DNA of 64,000 nt from NCBI RefSeq assembly GCF_009676705.1, contig NZ_CP046046.1, positions 1,821,501 to 1,885,500 on the forward strand. Reading direction: 5' to 3'. Below the pieces are notes generated by a model. That model was not told the origin of the DNA. It saw only the letters and a list, made by a program, of their open reading frames with translations, and made no database searches. The DNA is from Spiribacter sp. 2438 (GTDB lineage Bacteria; Pseudomonadota; Gammaproteobacteria; Nitrococcales; Nitrococcaceae). The first letter of the stretch is position 1. Every line of letters begins with the position of its first letter. Positions 8,332 to 17,824 of this stretch are shown one piece after another. The position numbers and the translations under genes were made by a program.

Positions 8332-10820
8332 GACCGGGCCCGGCGGCTCTGGTCCACCAGCTGCAGCGCCGGGCGCTCTGGCAACGACTCCGTGGAAGCG
8401 TTCGGCGCCATCGGCCCCCGGGACTGGCGGTCGGCGGCGTCCCGGGCATCCAGCGCCGCCATCACCCCCAGGGCCAGCACCCCGGTCACAATCAGACCGT
8501 TGATCGGGCTGATCACCACCGGCGCCAGAGCCATGAGCGCCAGCACGCTCCACAGCGCCCCATGGGCCACCACCCCCTGGGCCAGGGGCCAGGCCTGGCT
8601 GCTGACCGCCCGCCGTATGCCCCGCATCCAGGCCCATAGCAGCGCCGCCAGCAGCGCCAGCGCCGGCAGGCCGCCGGTGAGCGCCAGGGCGGCGTAGGCG
8701 GAGCGGGTGCCCGGCAGGTCCGGGGAGACCCCCCAGCCAACGGGGGCCGGGTTGGCGCCGCTGGCCCCGGCTTGAGCGCCGGCCGCTTCGGTCACGGCGG
8801 GGCGGCCATAACCCCCGAAGGGCCGGGCGGCGATGCCCTGGGCCGCCAGGGACCAGTCCTCCATGCGCGCCGCCACCGCCGGGAAGCGGGACTCCGCCAT
8901 GCTCGGCGCTCCCCCCAGATGCAGCAGGGCGGCCTGCACCGGACTCAGGTACTGCTCATCCAGCGAGACCCCCGGCGGCTTGAAGGTGTTGGCAAACAGG
9001 CTGCCCAGCAGCGCCGTCATCACCACCGCCGCCGCCAGGCCGCCGGCGAGCCGAGCGCCGTGGCGGTGCACCAGCGCCGCAATCACCATGGCCACCAGCC
9101 CCACCACGCCCGCCAGCACCGCGCTCTGCAGCTGCAGGCCGATGAGCAGCACCAGCACCGTCACCGTGCCCACCATCGACAGCAGCAACCCGGCCCGGGC
9201 CCGCCACTGGCGCCGGTAGGCCACGGCGATGGACACCCCACCCCCCAGCAGCACCATCAGCATCAGGGTGAGCAACAGCCCCCCGGTGCGCACATCGCCC
9301 CAATAAGCCGGCGTCCGAAAATACCCCGCCTCGATCATGCCCCAGTCCACCGTGGCCACCCAGCCGCCCAGGAGCACCACCGCCGCCAGCGTGAACAGCG
9401 GCAGGGCGTGATGCCGAAACCGCGCCAGCCACCAGCCCACCGGCAGTGCCAGCACCCCGCTGAGCCACACCATGGGCAGCCACGCCGCGGCATCCGGCGC
9501 CGGCCGCAGCCACACCGCCAGGGTGATCCAGACCCCCAGCCCCAGGGCCAGGGGCGTGATGGTCAGGCCCCGCAACGCGCCCACCACCGCCCGGGCATGG
9601 GCAAGGGTGGCCACCACCAGCAGCCCCCCGGCGGCCAGCAACAACGGCGACCATCCCAGCGGCACCGCCACGGCGAGCCCATAGAGCCCGCCCAGCGCCA
9701 TCCGGTCGGTGTGCGGCGAGCGATGCTCATCCGCCTCGGCCAACCAGACGCGAAGACGCTTGAGACCCCGGATGCTTCGCCAGGCGTAGCGAACAAAGAA
9801 GTAATGACCCATCGTCACCATCACCAGCAGCCCGGCCAGCAGCACATCGGGTACGCCGATGAGCGAGGCGGACAGCCCGGCCAGCCCCAGAGCCAGGGTG
9901 AGCCCCGCGTAGACCATGGCGCACTGACCCACGCTAAAGCCCGCCCGGCCCAGAATGTGATGGAGATGATTGCGGTCGGGGTGGAACGGGTTCTGGCCCC
10001 GCAGGATCCGGCGGATCATCAGGCTGAGGGTGTCCACCACCGGCAGCACCAGAATCCAGGCGATGCCCAGCGGCGACACCGCCGCCCCGGGCCGCTGCGA
10101 GACATCAATGGCGAGCCAGACAATCGCCAGGCCCAGCATCAGGCTGCCGGCATCCCCCAGAAACACACTGGCCCGGCGGCGCAGCGGCGAGCGCAGGTTG
10201 AACACCAGAAACCCCAGCACCGCTGCCAGCAGCGTCCCGGCCAGCAGCGCCACCTCCGGCGCCGCCGCCAGCACCGCCGCCACCGCCAGCAACCCCAGCA
10301 TCACCACCGCGGTGCTGCCGGCGAGGCCGTCCACCCCGTCGATCATGTTGAAGGCGTTCACAAACCCCACCAGGGCCAGCAGGGTGAACGGCAGAATCAG
10401 CGGGCCGAGGCCGGCGGTGGCGCCGCTGGGCCACGTACCGAGGGCCGCCAGCTCCACCCCGCCCCAGACCATGGCGGCCACTGCCACCAGCCCCTGCACC
10501 AGGAACTTGGGCCCGCTGGCAAGCCCCCGGGCATCATCCACCAGCCCCGCCAGCAGCAGCACCGCCATGCCCGCGGCCAGCGGCCACCAGTCCACCAGCG
10601 CGGGCTGCGCCGCGATCAGCCAGGGCACCGACAGCGCGAACGCGATCCCAATGCCGACACCACCCACCACCGGGGTGGGCCGCTGATGGGCCTTGCGCCC
10701 CCCGGGCCGATCCATCAGCCCCAGCCGCGGCGCCCAGCGCTGCAGCACCCGAATCGCCACCAGCGCCAACACCAGGGCGGTCAGAAAAGACGGCACCAGG
10801 GCCCCCAGCTCAAAATCCAT
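8328..10820 (-). CDS. WecA-like polyprenyl-phosphate sugar-1-P transferase fused to a polytopic Wzy/ligase-like domain
   Basis: 830 residues. Residues 1-about 365 are a complete PNPT-type transferase: [34 protein letters not shown] and HPDRNHLHH are the Mg2+ and nucleotide-sugar motifs of WecA/TagO proteins that start lipid-linked glycan synthesis. Residues about 375-800 add some ten further membrane segments, a periplasmic loop with [19 protein letters not shown], and resemble O-antigen polymerase or ligase proteins, though that half is only weakly recognisable. The usual family length is about 350, so this is a fusion of initiation with a probable polymerisation or ligation module. No in-frame break is visible. 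Confidence 0.8.
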   Translation of the reverse strand: MDFELGALVPSFLTALVLALVAIRVLQRWAPRLGLMDRPGGRKAHQRPTPVVGGVGIGIAFALSVPWLIAAQPALVDWWPLAAGMAVLLLAGLVDDARGLASGPKFLVQGLVAVAAMVWGGVELAALGTWPSGATAGLGPLILPFTLLALVGFVNAFNMIDGVDGLAGSTAVVMLGLLAVAAVLAAAPEVALLAGTLLAAVLGFLVFNLRSPLRRRASVFLGDAGSLMLGLAIVWLAIDVSQRPGAAVSPLGIAWILVLPVVDTLSLMIRRILRGQNPFHPDRNHLHHILGRAGFSVGQCAMVYAGLTLALGLAGLSASLIGVPDVLLAGLLVMVTMGHYFFVRYAWRSIRGLKRLRVWLAEADEHRSPHTDRMALGGLYGLAVAVPLGWSPLLLAAGGLLVVATLAHARAVVGALRGLTITPLALGLGVWITLAVWLRPAPDAAAWLPMVWLSGVLALPVGWWLARFRHHALPLFTLAAVVLLGGWVATVDWGMIEAGYFRTPAYWGDVRTGGLLLTLMLMVLLGGGVSIAVAYRRQWRARAGLLLSMVGTVTVLVLLIGLQLQSAVLAGVVGLVAMVIAALVHRHGARLAGGLAAAVVMTALLGSLFANTFKPPGVSLDEQYLSPVQAALLHLGGAPSMAESRFPAVAARMEDWSLAAQGIAARPFGGYGRPAVTEAAGAQAGASGANPAPVGWGVSPDLPGTRSAYAALALTGGLPALALLAALLWAWMRGIRRAVSSQAWPLAQGVVAHGALWSVLALMALAPVVISPINGLIVTGVLALGVMAALDARDAADRQSRGPMAPNASTESLPERPALQLVDQSRRARS

Positions 10821-10967
10821 TCAGCCGCTCGTCCATCCGTGACCGTGCGATGGGCCGAGTATCCGACAAAACCCGACGGCCGGTCGACCTGCGGGCGGAC
10901 GGATTGCGTCACTGGTTGTCGGTATTTGGTTTGCCCGGTCATGTGGTGAATAATCGTTTTTTTTATT

Positions 10968-10985
10968 AACGTTATCCAACGTTAT
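10968..10985 (+). promoter_or_regulatory. AT-rich leader with 8-bp direct repeat upstream of wzz
   Basis: AACGTTAT occurs at 10968-10975 and again at 10978-10985, one helical turn apart, within an unusually AT-rich stretch of a GC-rich genome and directly before the Shine-Dalgarno AAGGAAG. This could be an operator or promoter region for the wzz-like gene. Confidence 0.4.
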
Positions 10986-11003
10986 TGAAGGAAGCCGTTT
11001 TTA

Positions 11004-11969
11004 ATGGACGAAAACCGCCGCGACGGAGTCGGGCCTGGTCACGGCTACGGATATGGGCCGCCAATGGGGCCCGCTGATGACGAAATCAGTCTCTACGACA
11101 TTTGGGAAACCCTGCGGCGGCGTCGATGGCTGGTGCTGCTGGGTCTGGCGGTGACTCTGGTGGTTGCCGGCGGCTATGCCGCCACCCAGACGCCCATGCA
11201 TCGGGTCAGCGCCCTGATCGAGGTGGGCCAGGTTCCGGGGAATGATGGCGCCCTCGCGCCCCTGGAGGCGCCCGGTACGGTGGTCACGCGGCTGGAGCGG
11301 ATTCTGATCCCGGCGGCTGTTGAAGGCGCTGGAGGCATCGGGGCTGCCGAGTCCGCCGGGGCTGCCGAGGCTGCCGAGTCCGTCGAGGCCGCCGGGGCCG
11401 TCGAGGCCGCCGGGGCTGCCGGGGCCGCCGGGGCCTCAGCGGCCTCCCTGTCCGCTGAGGTCATCGACTCAAACGGAGGCCTCATCGAGCTGAGTGCTTT
11501 GGTTCCTGCCACCGCCATCGACCCCACCCGGGCCCTCATGGAGAGCGTGATCACCGCCCTGACCGACCAGCATGCCACGCGCTTCGCCGCCCGGGAGCAG
11601 TGGGTGCAGGCCCGGATCGGGGAGATACAGGCCCGCGCCGATGCCGAGGCGGCGGATTCAGTGAGCGGGGTTGAGGCCCGCCAGTCCCTGGCCGCCATGC
11701 AGGCCAATCAGGCCCTGGCCCAGCCCACCCGCACGGTCCGGGCGCCCGCCGCCAGCGCCAGCCCCGAGGAATCACGGCTGCCCCTGACCTTGGCCCTGGG
11801 CGCCGTGCTGGGCCTGATGCTGGGTCTGTTCGCCGCGTTTATCGCAGAGTTTCTGGCCAACGCCCGGGCTTATCGTGAGGCGGCTGAGGCACAGGCTAAG
11901 GGGCCGGCGGCCAGCGGCGCTGAGGCCGCCGGATCGCCGGCGATTGAGGACGCGGGCCGCGAGGGCTAG
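11004..11969 (+). CDS. Wzz-like chain-length determinant protein with low-complexity insert
   Basis: 321 residues. The N-terminus has SLYDIWETLRRRRWLVLLGL leading into the first membrane segment (about 38-60), and a second segment lies near 262-285 (LTLALGAVLGLMLGLFAAF), the two-pass layout of Wzz/polysaccharide co-polymerases. The periplasmic part is short and contains an Ala/Glu/Gly run at about 108-150 encoded by imperfect 9-bp tandem repeats (11322-11440). It probably regulates glycan chain length with the WecA-like fusion next door. There is no C-terminal kinase domain. Confidence 0.75.
   Translation: MDENRRDGVGPGHGYGYGPPMGPADDEISLYDIWETLRRRRWLVLLGLAVTLVVAGGYAATQTPMHRVSALIEVGQVPGNDGALAPLEAPGTVVTRLERILIPAAVEGAGGIGAAESAGAAEAAESVEAAGAVEAAGAAGAAGASAASLSAEVIDSNGGLIELSALVPATAIDPTRALMESVITALTDQHATRFAAREQWVQARIGEIQARADAEAADSVSGVEARQSLAAMQANQALAQPTRTVRAPAASASPEESRLPLTLALGAVLGLMLGLFAAFIAEFLANARAYREAAEAQAKGPAASGAEAAGSPAIEDAGREG
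11322..11440 (+). repeat. Imperfect GC-rich tandem repeat inside wzz-like gene
   Basis: Units of about 9 bp resembling GCCGCCGGG and GCTGCCGAG repeat through the gene and encode Ala-Ala-Gly/Glu runs. Likely generated by slippage. Confidence 0.7.
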
Positions 11970-12006
11970 GGCCCGGAGACGTCAAAGCGCCCGGGGCCAG
12001 CGCCGC

Positions 12007-13284
12007 TTAATGGCCCGCCGCGGCCAGCGCCTGGTCGATGTCGGCGAGAATGTCATCGATATGCTCGATGCCTACCGAGATCCGCACCATGTCGCGACTG
12101 ACGCCGGCACTGGCCAGTTCCTCATCCCCCAGCTGGCGATGGGTGGTGGTGGCCGGGTGGCAGGCCAGGGACTTGGCGTCGCCGATATTCACCAGCCGGG
12201 TGATCAGCTGCAGGGCGTCGATGAACCTGGCGCCCGCCGCTTCGCCCCCCTGGATCCCGAAGCTGAGAATGCCCCCGGCGTTGCCACCCATGTATTTCTG
12301 GACCAGCGGATAATACGGGCTGCCTGACAGGCCGGCGTACTTCACCCAGTTGACCCCGGCGTGCTGCTGCAGGTGCTCCGCCACTGCCAGCGCGTTCTCG
12401 CCATGGCGGGCCATGCGCAGGGGCACGGTCTCGATGCCCTGCAGCAGCAGGAAAGCGTTCATGGGGGAGAGCGCCGCACCCATGTTGCGCAGCGGTGCCA
12501 CCCGGCAGCGGCCGATGTACGCCGCCGGCCCCAGCGCCTCGGTGTACACCACGCCGTGGTAGGAGGGGTCAGGCTGGGTGAGCATGGGGTATTTGTCGGC
12601 GTAATCCGCCCAGGGGAAGTTGCCGGAATCGATGATCACGCCCCCCACCGTGGTGCCATGGCCGCCCATGGCCTTGGTGAGGGAGTGGATGACGATGTCG
12701 GCGCCGTTCTCGATGGGCCGCCAGAGCACCGGGGTGGGCACGGTGTTGTCCACAATCAGCGGCACGCCGGCCCGATGGGCGATGGCCGCCAGGGCCTCGA
12801 TGTCCACCACATTGCCGTTGGGGTTGCCCACCGTCTCGGCGAACACCGCCTTGGTGTTGCCGTCGATAAGCGCTTCCAGCGCCGCCGGGTCATCGGCACT
12901 GCCAAAGCGCACGTCCACCCCCATGTGCGGCAGGGCGTGGGCAAAAAAGTTGTAGGTGCCGCCATAGAGCTGACTGGTGGTGACAATGTTGTCCCCCACC
13001 CGGGTGATGCACTGAATAGCGTAGGTGATCGCCGCCATGCCCGAGGCCAGCGCCAGCCCGGCAATGCCCCCTTCCATCTCCGCCACCCGCTGCTCCAGCG
13101 CCGCATTGGTGGGGTTCATGATGCGGGTGTAGATATTGCCCTCGACCTTGAGGTCGAACAGATCCGCGCCGTGCTGGGTGTCATCAAACGCATAGGACGT
13201 GGTCTGGTACATGGGCACCGCCACCGCCCTGGTGGTGGGATCCGGGGAATAGCCGGCGTGAATGGCCTGGGTCTCGAGTTTCAT
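12007..13284 (-). CDS. metY: O-acetylhomoserine sulfhydrylase
   Basis: 425 residues, the usual length for MetY. It is a PLP enzyme of the Cys/Met metabolism fold: ETQAIHAGYSPDPTTRA at the N-terminus, the PLP lysine in HSLTKAMGGHG, and SLACHPATTTHRQL near the C-terminus. It makes homocysteine from O-acetylhomoserine and sulfide. The ATG at 13284 is preceded by AGGAGG at ideal spacing, which is itself the first unit of an 11-bp tandem repeat. Confidence 0.92.
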   Translation of the reverse strand: MKLETQAIHAGYSPDPTTRAVAVPMYQTTSYAFDDTQHGADLFDLKVEGNIYTRIMNPTNAALEQRVAEMEGGIAGLALASGMAAITYAIQCITRVGDNIVTTSQLYGGTYNFFAHALPHMGVDVRFGSADDPAALEALIDGNTKAVFAETVGNPNGNVVDIEALAAIAHRAGVPLIVDNTVPTPVLWRPIENGADIVIHSLTKAMGGHGTTVGGVIIDSGNFPWADYADKYPMLTQPDPSYHGVVYTEALGPAAYIGRCRVAPLRNMGAALSPMNAFLLLQGIETVPLRMARHGENALAVAEHLQQHAGVNWVKYAGLSGSPYYPLVQKYMGGNAGGILSFGIQGGEAAGARFIDALQLITRLVNIGDAKSLACHPATTTHRQLGDEELASAGVSRDMVRISVGIEHIDDILADIDQALAAAGH

Positions 13285-13285
13285 G

Positions 13286-13373
13286 GGATGCCTCCTGGGT
13301 GCTTGCGGGGTGCCTGCTGGGTGCCTGCTGGGTGCCTGCTGAGTGTCTTCTGAATGCTTCCTGGGTGCCTCCT
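13286..13373 (-). repeat. Eight 11-bp tandem repeats in metY leader
   Basis: Read in the metY sense the units are AGGAGGCAYCC, AGCAGGCACCC (three identical copies) and diverged forms. The unit next to the start codon is the gene's Shine-Dalgarno site, and the outermost unit is also AGGAGGCACCC. Confidence 0.9.
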
Positions 13374-13523
13374 CGGGCGGGTCATCCCTGCAGCTTAACC
13401 CCTTGGCCCGCGGATGCCATGGAAGCGTTTGGAATATGGTTATAGCGCGTGGGGGCGTTGATGCGTACGGCTATGCGCCGTACAATCAACGTGTCAGCCA
13501 AGGACTTCGTCGAAGGAGACACC

Positions 13524-13826
13524 ATGCCACCCGCCAACACCGACTCCGGCGACAAGCGCATCGCGCGGCTTGAATTCCGTGCGACATCCGCATTGAAGGC
13601 GGACATTCAGCGTGCCGCGACGCTCATGGGCATGGACGACACCAGCTACGCCCTCAGTGTGCTGGGCGAGCACGCCCGGGCGACTATTGAGTCTCATCAC
13701 CGCACCCAGTTGAGTCAGGCGGACAGCGCCGCCTTCATGGCTGCGCTGGATTCACCCGAGGCGCCGACGGATGCCCTGCGCGGGCTGTTTGAGCTGCATC
13801 GCGATACCCATCGCGATGGCGACTGA
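13524..13826 (+). CDS. DUF1778 antitoxin (TacA-like)
   Basis: 100 residues. An N-terminal ribbon-helix-helix (RIARLEFRATSALKADIQRA) is followed by a toxin-binding tail, typical of DUF1778 antitoxins. GGAGA lies five to nine bases before ATG 13524; the longer in-frame start at 13449 lacks a site. It overlaps the GNAT toxin start by 11 bases. Confidence 0.85.
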   Translation: MPPANTDSGDKRIARLEFRATSALKADIQRAATLMGMDDTSYALSVLGEHARATIESHHRTQLSQADSAAFMAALDSPEAPTDALRGLFELHRDTHRDGD

Positions 13827-14379
13827 CCCGGACTGGCTGCGCCGCCTTCGCATCGAGCCACTGGATGCCCGTCGACACAATCGAGCGGCCTTTTCGTCGG
13901 GCATCCCGCGCGTCGACAACTTCCTGAAACGCTCGGCGCGAAAGCAGCAGGCCGACAACCACACCCGCGTCCAGGTGGCCGTATCTGCGGATGCCGTCGT
14001 GGCTGGATACTATGCGCTCAATGCTCATCGGCTGGACCTGCCGGAAGCAGAGGATCTGCCGCGCTCCGTCCGACGTAACGCGCCGCCCCACGGCATGATC
14101 CCCGCCGCCTACCTGTCCATGCTGGGGGTGTCGGAACCCCATCAGGGACGGGGCCTCGGTCGTGTCCTACTGGCAGATGCGTTTGATCGCGTGCTGATGG
14201 CCGCCGACCAGATCGGCTTGGCGGCCCTGGTTCTGGATGTGCTGGACGATGATGGTGAAGCCGCCGCCACCCGAAGGACCCGCTTTTACGAAGCCCTCGG
14301 CTTTCAGCCCTTCCCCAGCCAGCCACGCAGGATGTTCATCACTGCGGCCACGCTGCGCCAGGCGAAGGCTACCCCTTGA
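13816..14379 (+). CDS. GNAT acetyltransferase toxin (TacT-like)
   Basis: 187 residues from ATG 13816. The GNAT acetyl-CoA loop is LGVSEPHQGRGLGRVLLADA, and the C-terminus FYEALGFQPFPSQPRRMFI is typical of this toxin group, which acetylates aminoacyl-tRNA and blocks translation. It pairs with the DUF1778 gene it overlaps. The 3' end overlaps the convergent phosphohexomutase gene by 11 bases. Confidence 0.88.
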   Translation: MATDPDWLRRLRIEPLDARRHNRAAFSSGIPRVDNFLKRSARKQQADNHTRVQVAVSADAVVAGYYALNAHRLDLPEAEDLPRSVRRNAPPHGMIPAAYLSMLGVSEPHQGRGLGRVLLADAFDRVLMAADQIGLAALVLDVLDDDGEAAATRRTRFYEALGFQPFPSQPRRMFITAATLRQAKATP

Positions 14380-16381
14380 GCCACTCCGCCAGCGCCTCAC
14401 CCAGGGCCATCAGCCGTGGCTCAGCCGCGGTGGATTCCGCAGCCAGGTCCGGACTGCCCGGCTCACCCAGGTATTCCAGGTAGATCTTGACCTTGGGCTC
14501 GGTGCCGCTGGGGCGGATGTTGGCGTGGAAAGTGCCGGTGGTGGGGCCGTCCTGCCTCCAGTCCAGCTGCACCATGTCGGTGGCGGGCAGGCCGATGGGC
14601 TCCACATCGCCACCATCCGGGTCGCGGCTTTCGGCTGCCTGGTAATCATGCAGCCGCAGCAACGTCAGCCCAGCCAGCTGGTGTGGTGGATCGCCGCGCA
14701 GGGCCGCGAGCCGCTGCGCCGCCGCCTGACCTGCCGCCGGGCCGTCGAGCTTGATATTGATCTGACGATTCACCGACAAGCCGTGGCGGGCGTACAGGCC
14801 CTGAAGGCGCTGATGCAGCGTCCGCCCCTCGGTCGCTGTCGCCCGCGCCATCTCAACCACCGCCACCGCCGCGGCGATGCCGTCCTTGTCCCGTACCCGC
14901 CGGGTGGTGCTAAAGCCGATGGCGTCCTCGTAACCGAACACGAACCGATCCCCCATCGCCTCGCGCTGCAGCGCCCGATGCCAGATCCACTTGAATCCGG
15001 TGAGCGTCTGCTCAAAGTCAACGCCATGGGCCCGGGCGATGCGGCCCAGCAGCCGAGAGCTCACCACCGTGTTGATGACCACGTGGCGGTCGGGTGGGAC
15101 CGGGGTGGCGTCCCGTCCGCGGGTCGGGTCGGCGGCGGCCGGCTCCGAACTGGCCGGGTCTAAACTGGCGGGGTCTGAACTGGCGTACTCCGTCCTCCGT
15201 CCTGCGTAAATTTCACTCAGCAGGTAATCGGCCAGCAACGCCCCGGTCTGGTCGCCCATGAGCACCTGCCACCGGCCCTGATCATCCGGCATCGCGACCG
15301 CCAGCCGGTCCCCGTCGGGATCGGTGGCCAACGCCAGATCGGCGTCCACCTGTTCGGCGAGGGCGGTGACCTGATCCAGGGCCCCATCCTCTTCCGGATT
15401 GGGGAAGCGAATGGTCGGGAAATCGCCATCCGGGGCGATCTGGCTATCCACGGTGTGCAGATCGATGTCCCCCTGGGCCGCCAGGACTCGGGAAACGCCG
15501 TCGGCAGCGACCCCGTGCAGAGCGCTGTAGGCGATTCGCAGGCGGGTGGGCGAAGTGCCGTCGCCAGTGGCATGGCGATCGCCGCGGGGGCGTTTTAGCG
15601 CGGCGTAGTACGTACTCCGTAGTGCGTCCCCGTGGACCGTCCAGAAAGGCGCCGAATCCTCGTCCCCCTGGGGGATACGCACGCTCACCGGCAGTGCCGT
15701 CAGGGCCTGACCGATGCGCTGATCCAGCGGTGAGACCAGGGGCGCGCCATTGGACCAGTAGACCTTGTAGCCGAGGTATTCCGGCGGGTTGTGGCTGGCG
15801 GTGAGCACGATGCCGGCGGCGGCGCCGAGCTCGAGGGTAGCGAACGCCACCAGCGGCGTGGGGGTGGTGTCATCAAAGACATGCACTCCGAACTCGGCTC
15901 CGGCCAGGGTGCGCGCCGCCGCCTCGGCCAGGGCTTTGGAGCCGTGGCGGGCGTCATAACCAATTACCACGCCGCGGTCGCCGGCGTTGGGGACCTCCGC
16001 ACGCAGGACGTCGGCCATCACCGCGGTCACCCGCTGGATGAGTAGGGTGTTCATGTGCGCCGGGCCAGGCCCGTTGAGTCCACGCAAACCGGCAGTGCCA
16101 AAACCCAACGGCGGGTCGAAGCAGGCGCGAAGATCCGCGATGGCGCCTGAGTGCGGGCCTGACGAATCGGCGCTGACGGTTGTGCCCGTCGCGGACGCAG
16201 CGCCCTGCTGGCTGGCGCTGGCGTTTGAGCCGGACGGCCTTTCCTCCGCCCCGGTCATCACCCGTTCGGCCCGTTGGATCCGGGCGTCCAGATCAGCGCG
16301 GTGGTGCGCGTCCGGGTCAGCGTCCCGCCAGGCCCGGGCACGGTCCAGCAGGCGACTCAGTTCATCGGTGGATTCGGTCAT
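14369..16381 (-). CDS. Phosphoglucomutase/phosphomannomutase (alpha-phosphohexomutase)
   Basis: 670 residues with all four family motifs: the phosphoserine loop TASHNPPEYLGYKVYWSNG, metal site DPDGDRLAV, sugar loop GYEDAIGFSTT, and phosphate-binding RPSGTEPKVKIY. It interconverts sugar 1- and 6-phosphates for polysaccharide precursors. It is longer than the roughly 550-580 residues of related PGM2-type enzymes because of two low-complexity inserts (about residues 48-80 and 395-425). The second insert carries a copy of the ACGGAGGACGGAGT repeat. Confidence 0.87.
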   Translation of the reverse strand: MTESTDELSRLLDRARAWRDADPDAHHRADLDARIQRAERVMTGAEERPSGSNASASQQGAASATGTTVSADSSGPHSGAIADLRACFDPPLGFGTAGLRGLNGPGPAHMNTLLIQRVTAVMADVLRAEVPNAGDRGVVIGYDARHGSKALAEAAARTLAGAEFGVHVFDDTTPTPLVAFATLELGAAAGIVLTASHNPPEYLGYKVYWSNGAPLVSPLDQRIGQALTALPVSVRIPQGDEDSAPFWTVHGDALRSTYYAALKRPRGDRHATGDGTSPTRLRIAYSALHGVAADGVSRVLAAQGDIDLHTVDSQIAPDGDFPTIRFPNPEEDGALDQVTALAEQVDADLALATDPDGDRLAVAMPDDQGRWQVLMGDQTGALLADYLLSEIYAGRRTEYASSDPASLDPASSEPAAADPTRGRDATPVPPDRHVVINTVVSSRLLGRIARAHGVDFEQTLTGFKWIWHRALQREAMGDRFVFGYEDAIGFSTTRRVRDKDGIAAAVAVVEMARATATEGRTLHQRLQGLYARHGLSVNRQINIKLDGPAAGQAAAQRLAALRGDPPHQLAGLTLLRLHDYQAAESRDPDGGDVEPIGLPATDMVQLDWRQDGPTTGTFHANIRPSGTEPKVKIYLEYLGEPGSPDLAAESTAAEPRLMALGEALAEWLKG
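15185..15211 (-). repeat. ACGGAGGACGGAGT repeat, copy 1 (in phosphohexomutase)
   Basis: Reads GCAGGACGGAGGACGGAGTA on the minus strand, in frame as AGRRTEY inside a Pro/Ser/Ala-rich insert absent from the family core. Confidence 0.55.
15605..15631 (-). repeat. ACGGAGGACGGAGT repeat, diverged copy 2
   Basis: Minus strand reads GCACTACGGAGTACGTACTA, sharing the ACGGAGTACG core with copy 1 within the same gene. Confidence 0.4.
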
Positions 16382-16846
16382 GGGCGCTTACTTTCGGCAT
16401 CAAAAACGGTCATCGGACACTGCTGACGAGTTTGCCACAGGGCGGGGGGATTACGTTTTGGAGATTAGGACGCATGGGCTAAAACGTCAGTGGTTAATGC
16501 CGACAATCGGGCACTGAGCAAGGCCGGACGGGGCTCGGGCGGGACCAGGTTAGGGCCGGGGCTGGGCCAGAACCAGAGCGGGGCTCGAAAGAGAATGGGG
16601 CGCCGCCAAGACAACAGACACGAACCACCAGACACCAAACACCGGACGCAAGACGCGTGACGTCTGGCGTAAATCGTGGCTGCAGTGCGAGTAGGGGTCG
16701 CAGGACTGTGACGTTTTAGCCCTTACGTTTTAGCCCACGCGTGTGACAGCCCAAAAAGAAGTCCCAGCGGACACTCTTCGGTGGGACACTCTCCGGTGGG
16801 ACGCCCCCCGCCCGGTCAGCTCGACGCCCCGGCCCCCGGGCTCAGC
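16382..16846. other. Gene-free interval with 17-bp inverted repeat
   Basis: This 465-bp stretch holds no convincing gene. Its notable structure is an inverted repeat: CGCATGGGCTAAAACGT at 16471-16487 and its complement with one mismatch at 16725-16741. A partial extra copy of the right arm (ACGTTTTAGCCC) lies at 16711-16722. The interval between resembles a small non-autonomous element but no target duplication is evident. Confidence 0.6.
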
Positions 16847-17347
16847 TCAGCTCAGCGCGCGCAGTGCGGCGTCATAGTCGGGTTCTTGGCGTATCTCGGG
16901 CACCAGCTCGGCGTAAATGACCGAGTTGTCCCGATCCAGCACCACCACGGCACGGGCGGACAGTCCGGCCATGGGGCCATCCAGCTGCAGCACGCCGTAA
17001 TCACTGGCAAACCGGCGGTCGCGCATCATGGACAGGGCTTCAACGCGCTCCAGACCTTCGGTTTCGCAGAACCGCGCCGCCGCGAACGGCAGATCGGCGG
17101 AGATGTTCAGCACGACGGTGTCCTCGAGCGCCGTGGCGTCCTGGTTGAACCGGCGGGCGGACATGGCGCAGGTGGGGGTGTCGAGGCTGGGCACGATGCT
17201 GAGCACCTTGCGAAAGCCTTCGTAATCCGCCAGCGACACGTCGGTGAGATCAGTACGGGTCAGCAGAAAATCCGGGGCGGTCTGGCCGACGGATGGCAGC
17301 TCGCCATTCAGGCGCACCACCTCGCCGCGACGGGTCACCGTGGTCAT
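16847..17347 (-). CDS. tpx: Thiol peroxidase
   Basis: 166 residues. The peroxidatic cysteine is C60 in [15 protein letters not shown] and the resolving cysteine C94 in AARFCETEG, the atypical 2-Cys arrangement of Tpx, which reduces peroxides using thioredoxin. ATG 17347 has GAGGAGA upstream; a longer in-frame start overlaps gcvH and was rejected. It follows gcvH by 13 bases, suggesting one transcript. Confidence 0.92.
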   Translation of the reverse strand: MTTVTRRGEVVRLNGELPSVGQTAPDFLLTRTDLTDVSLADYEGFRKVLSIVPSLDTPTCAMSARRFNQDATALEDTVVLNISADLPFAAARFCETEGLERVEALSMMRDRRFASDYGVLQLDGPMAGLSARAVVVLDRDNSVIYAELVPEIRQEPDYDAALRALS

Positions 17348-17360
17348 GGGTCTCTCCTCT

Positions 17361-17753
17361 TTATTGTTCTTCGGCGATGACGTCGGCGTAGCCGTCGGCA
17401 TCCAGCAGTTCATCGAAAGCGCCGACATCGGCCATGGTCATGGCGAAGATCCAGCCCTCGCCGTAGGGGTCGCCGTTAATGAGCTCCGGCTCGTCGGCCA
17501 GCCGTTCGTTGCGGCGGGTGATCTCGCCGTCCACTGGCGCGTAAATGTCCGAGGCGGTCTTGACGGATTCCACCACGGCGCAGGCCTCGCCGGCTTCGAT
17601 GGTGCCCTCGCCCTGAGGCAGCTCGACAAAGACCAGATCGCCCAGCTGCTCCTGGGCAAACTCGGTGATGCCCACGGTGACGCGGCCGTCACCCTCGTGG
17701 CGAACCCACTCGTGGGTGGCGGTGTAGCGAAGATCGGTGGGGATGTTGCTCAT
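17361..17753 (-). CDS. gcvH: Glycine cleavage system H protein
   Basis: 130 residues, full length for GcvH. The lipoylated lysine is K65 in [17 protein letters not shown]. It shuttles the aminomethyl group between the P, T and L proteins of the glycine cleavage complex. The other gcv genes are not in the window, so it is separated from its partners here. Confidence 0.95.
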   Translation of the reverse strand: MSNIPTDLRYTATHEWVRHEGDGRVTVGITEFAQEQLGDLVFVELPQGEGTIEAGEACAVVESVKTASDIYAPVDGEITRRNERLADEPELINGDPYGEGWIFAMTMADVGAFDELLDADGYADVIAEEQ

Positions 17754-17824
17754 GGCCTGGCTCTCGTGACGAAGGATATCACCGGCATGTTACCGGGCGG
17801 CCGCACGCGGCGTCACTGGCGGCG

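Noticed and set aside
8772-10949. 725-residue plus-strand open frame antisense to the WecA-like fusion
   Set aside because: Gln/His/Pro/Arg-rich composition typical of the antisense of a GC-rich membrane protein gene; no recognisable domain.
16740-16805. GTGGGACACTCTCCGGTGGGACG as an extra GGACAG repeat cluster
   Set aside because: It has GGGACAC rather than GGACAG and lacks the rest of the consensus; a short local duplication instead.
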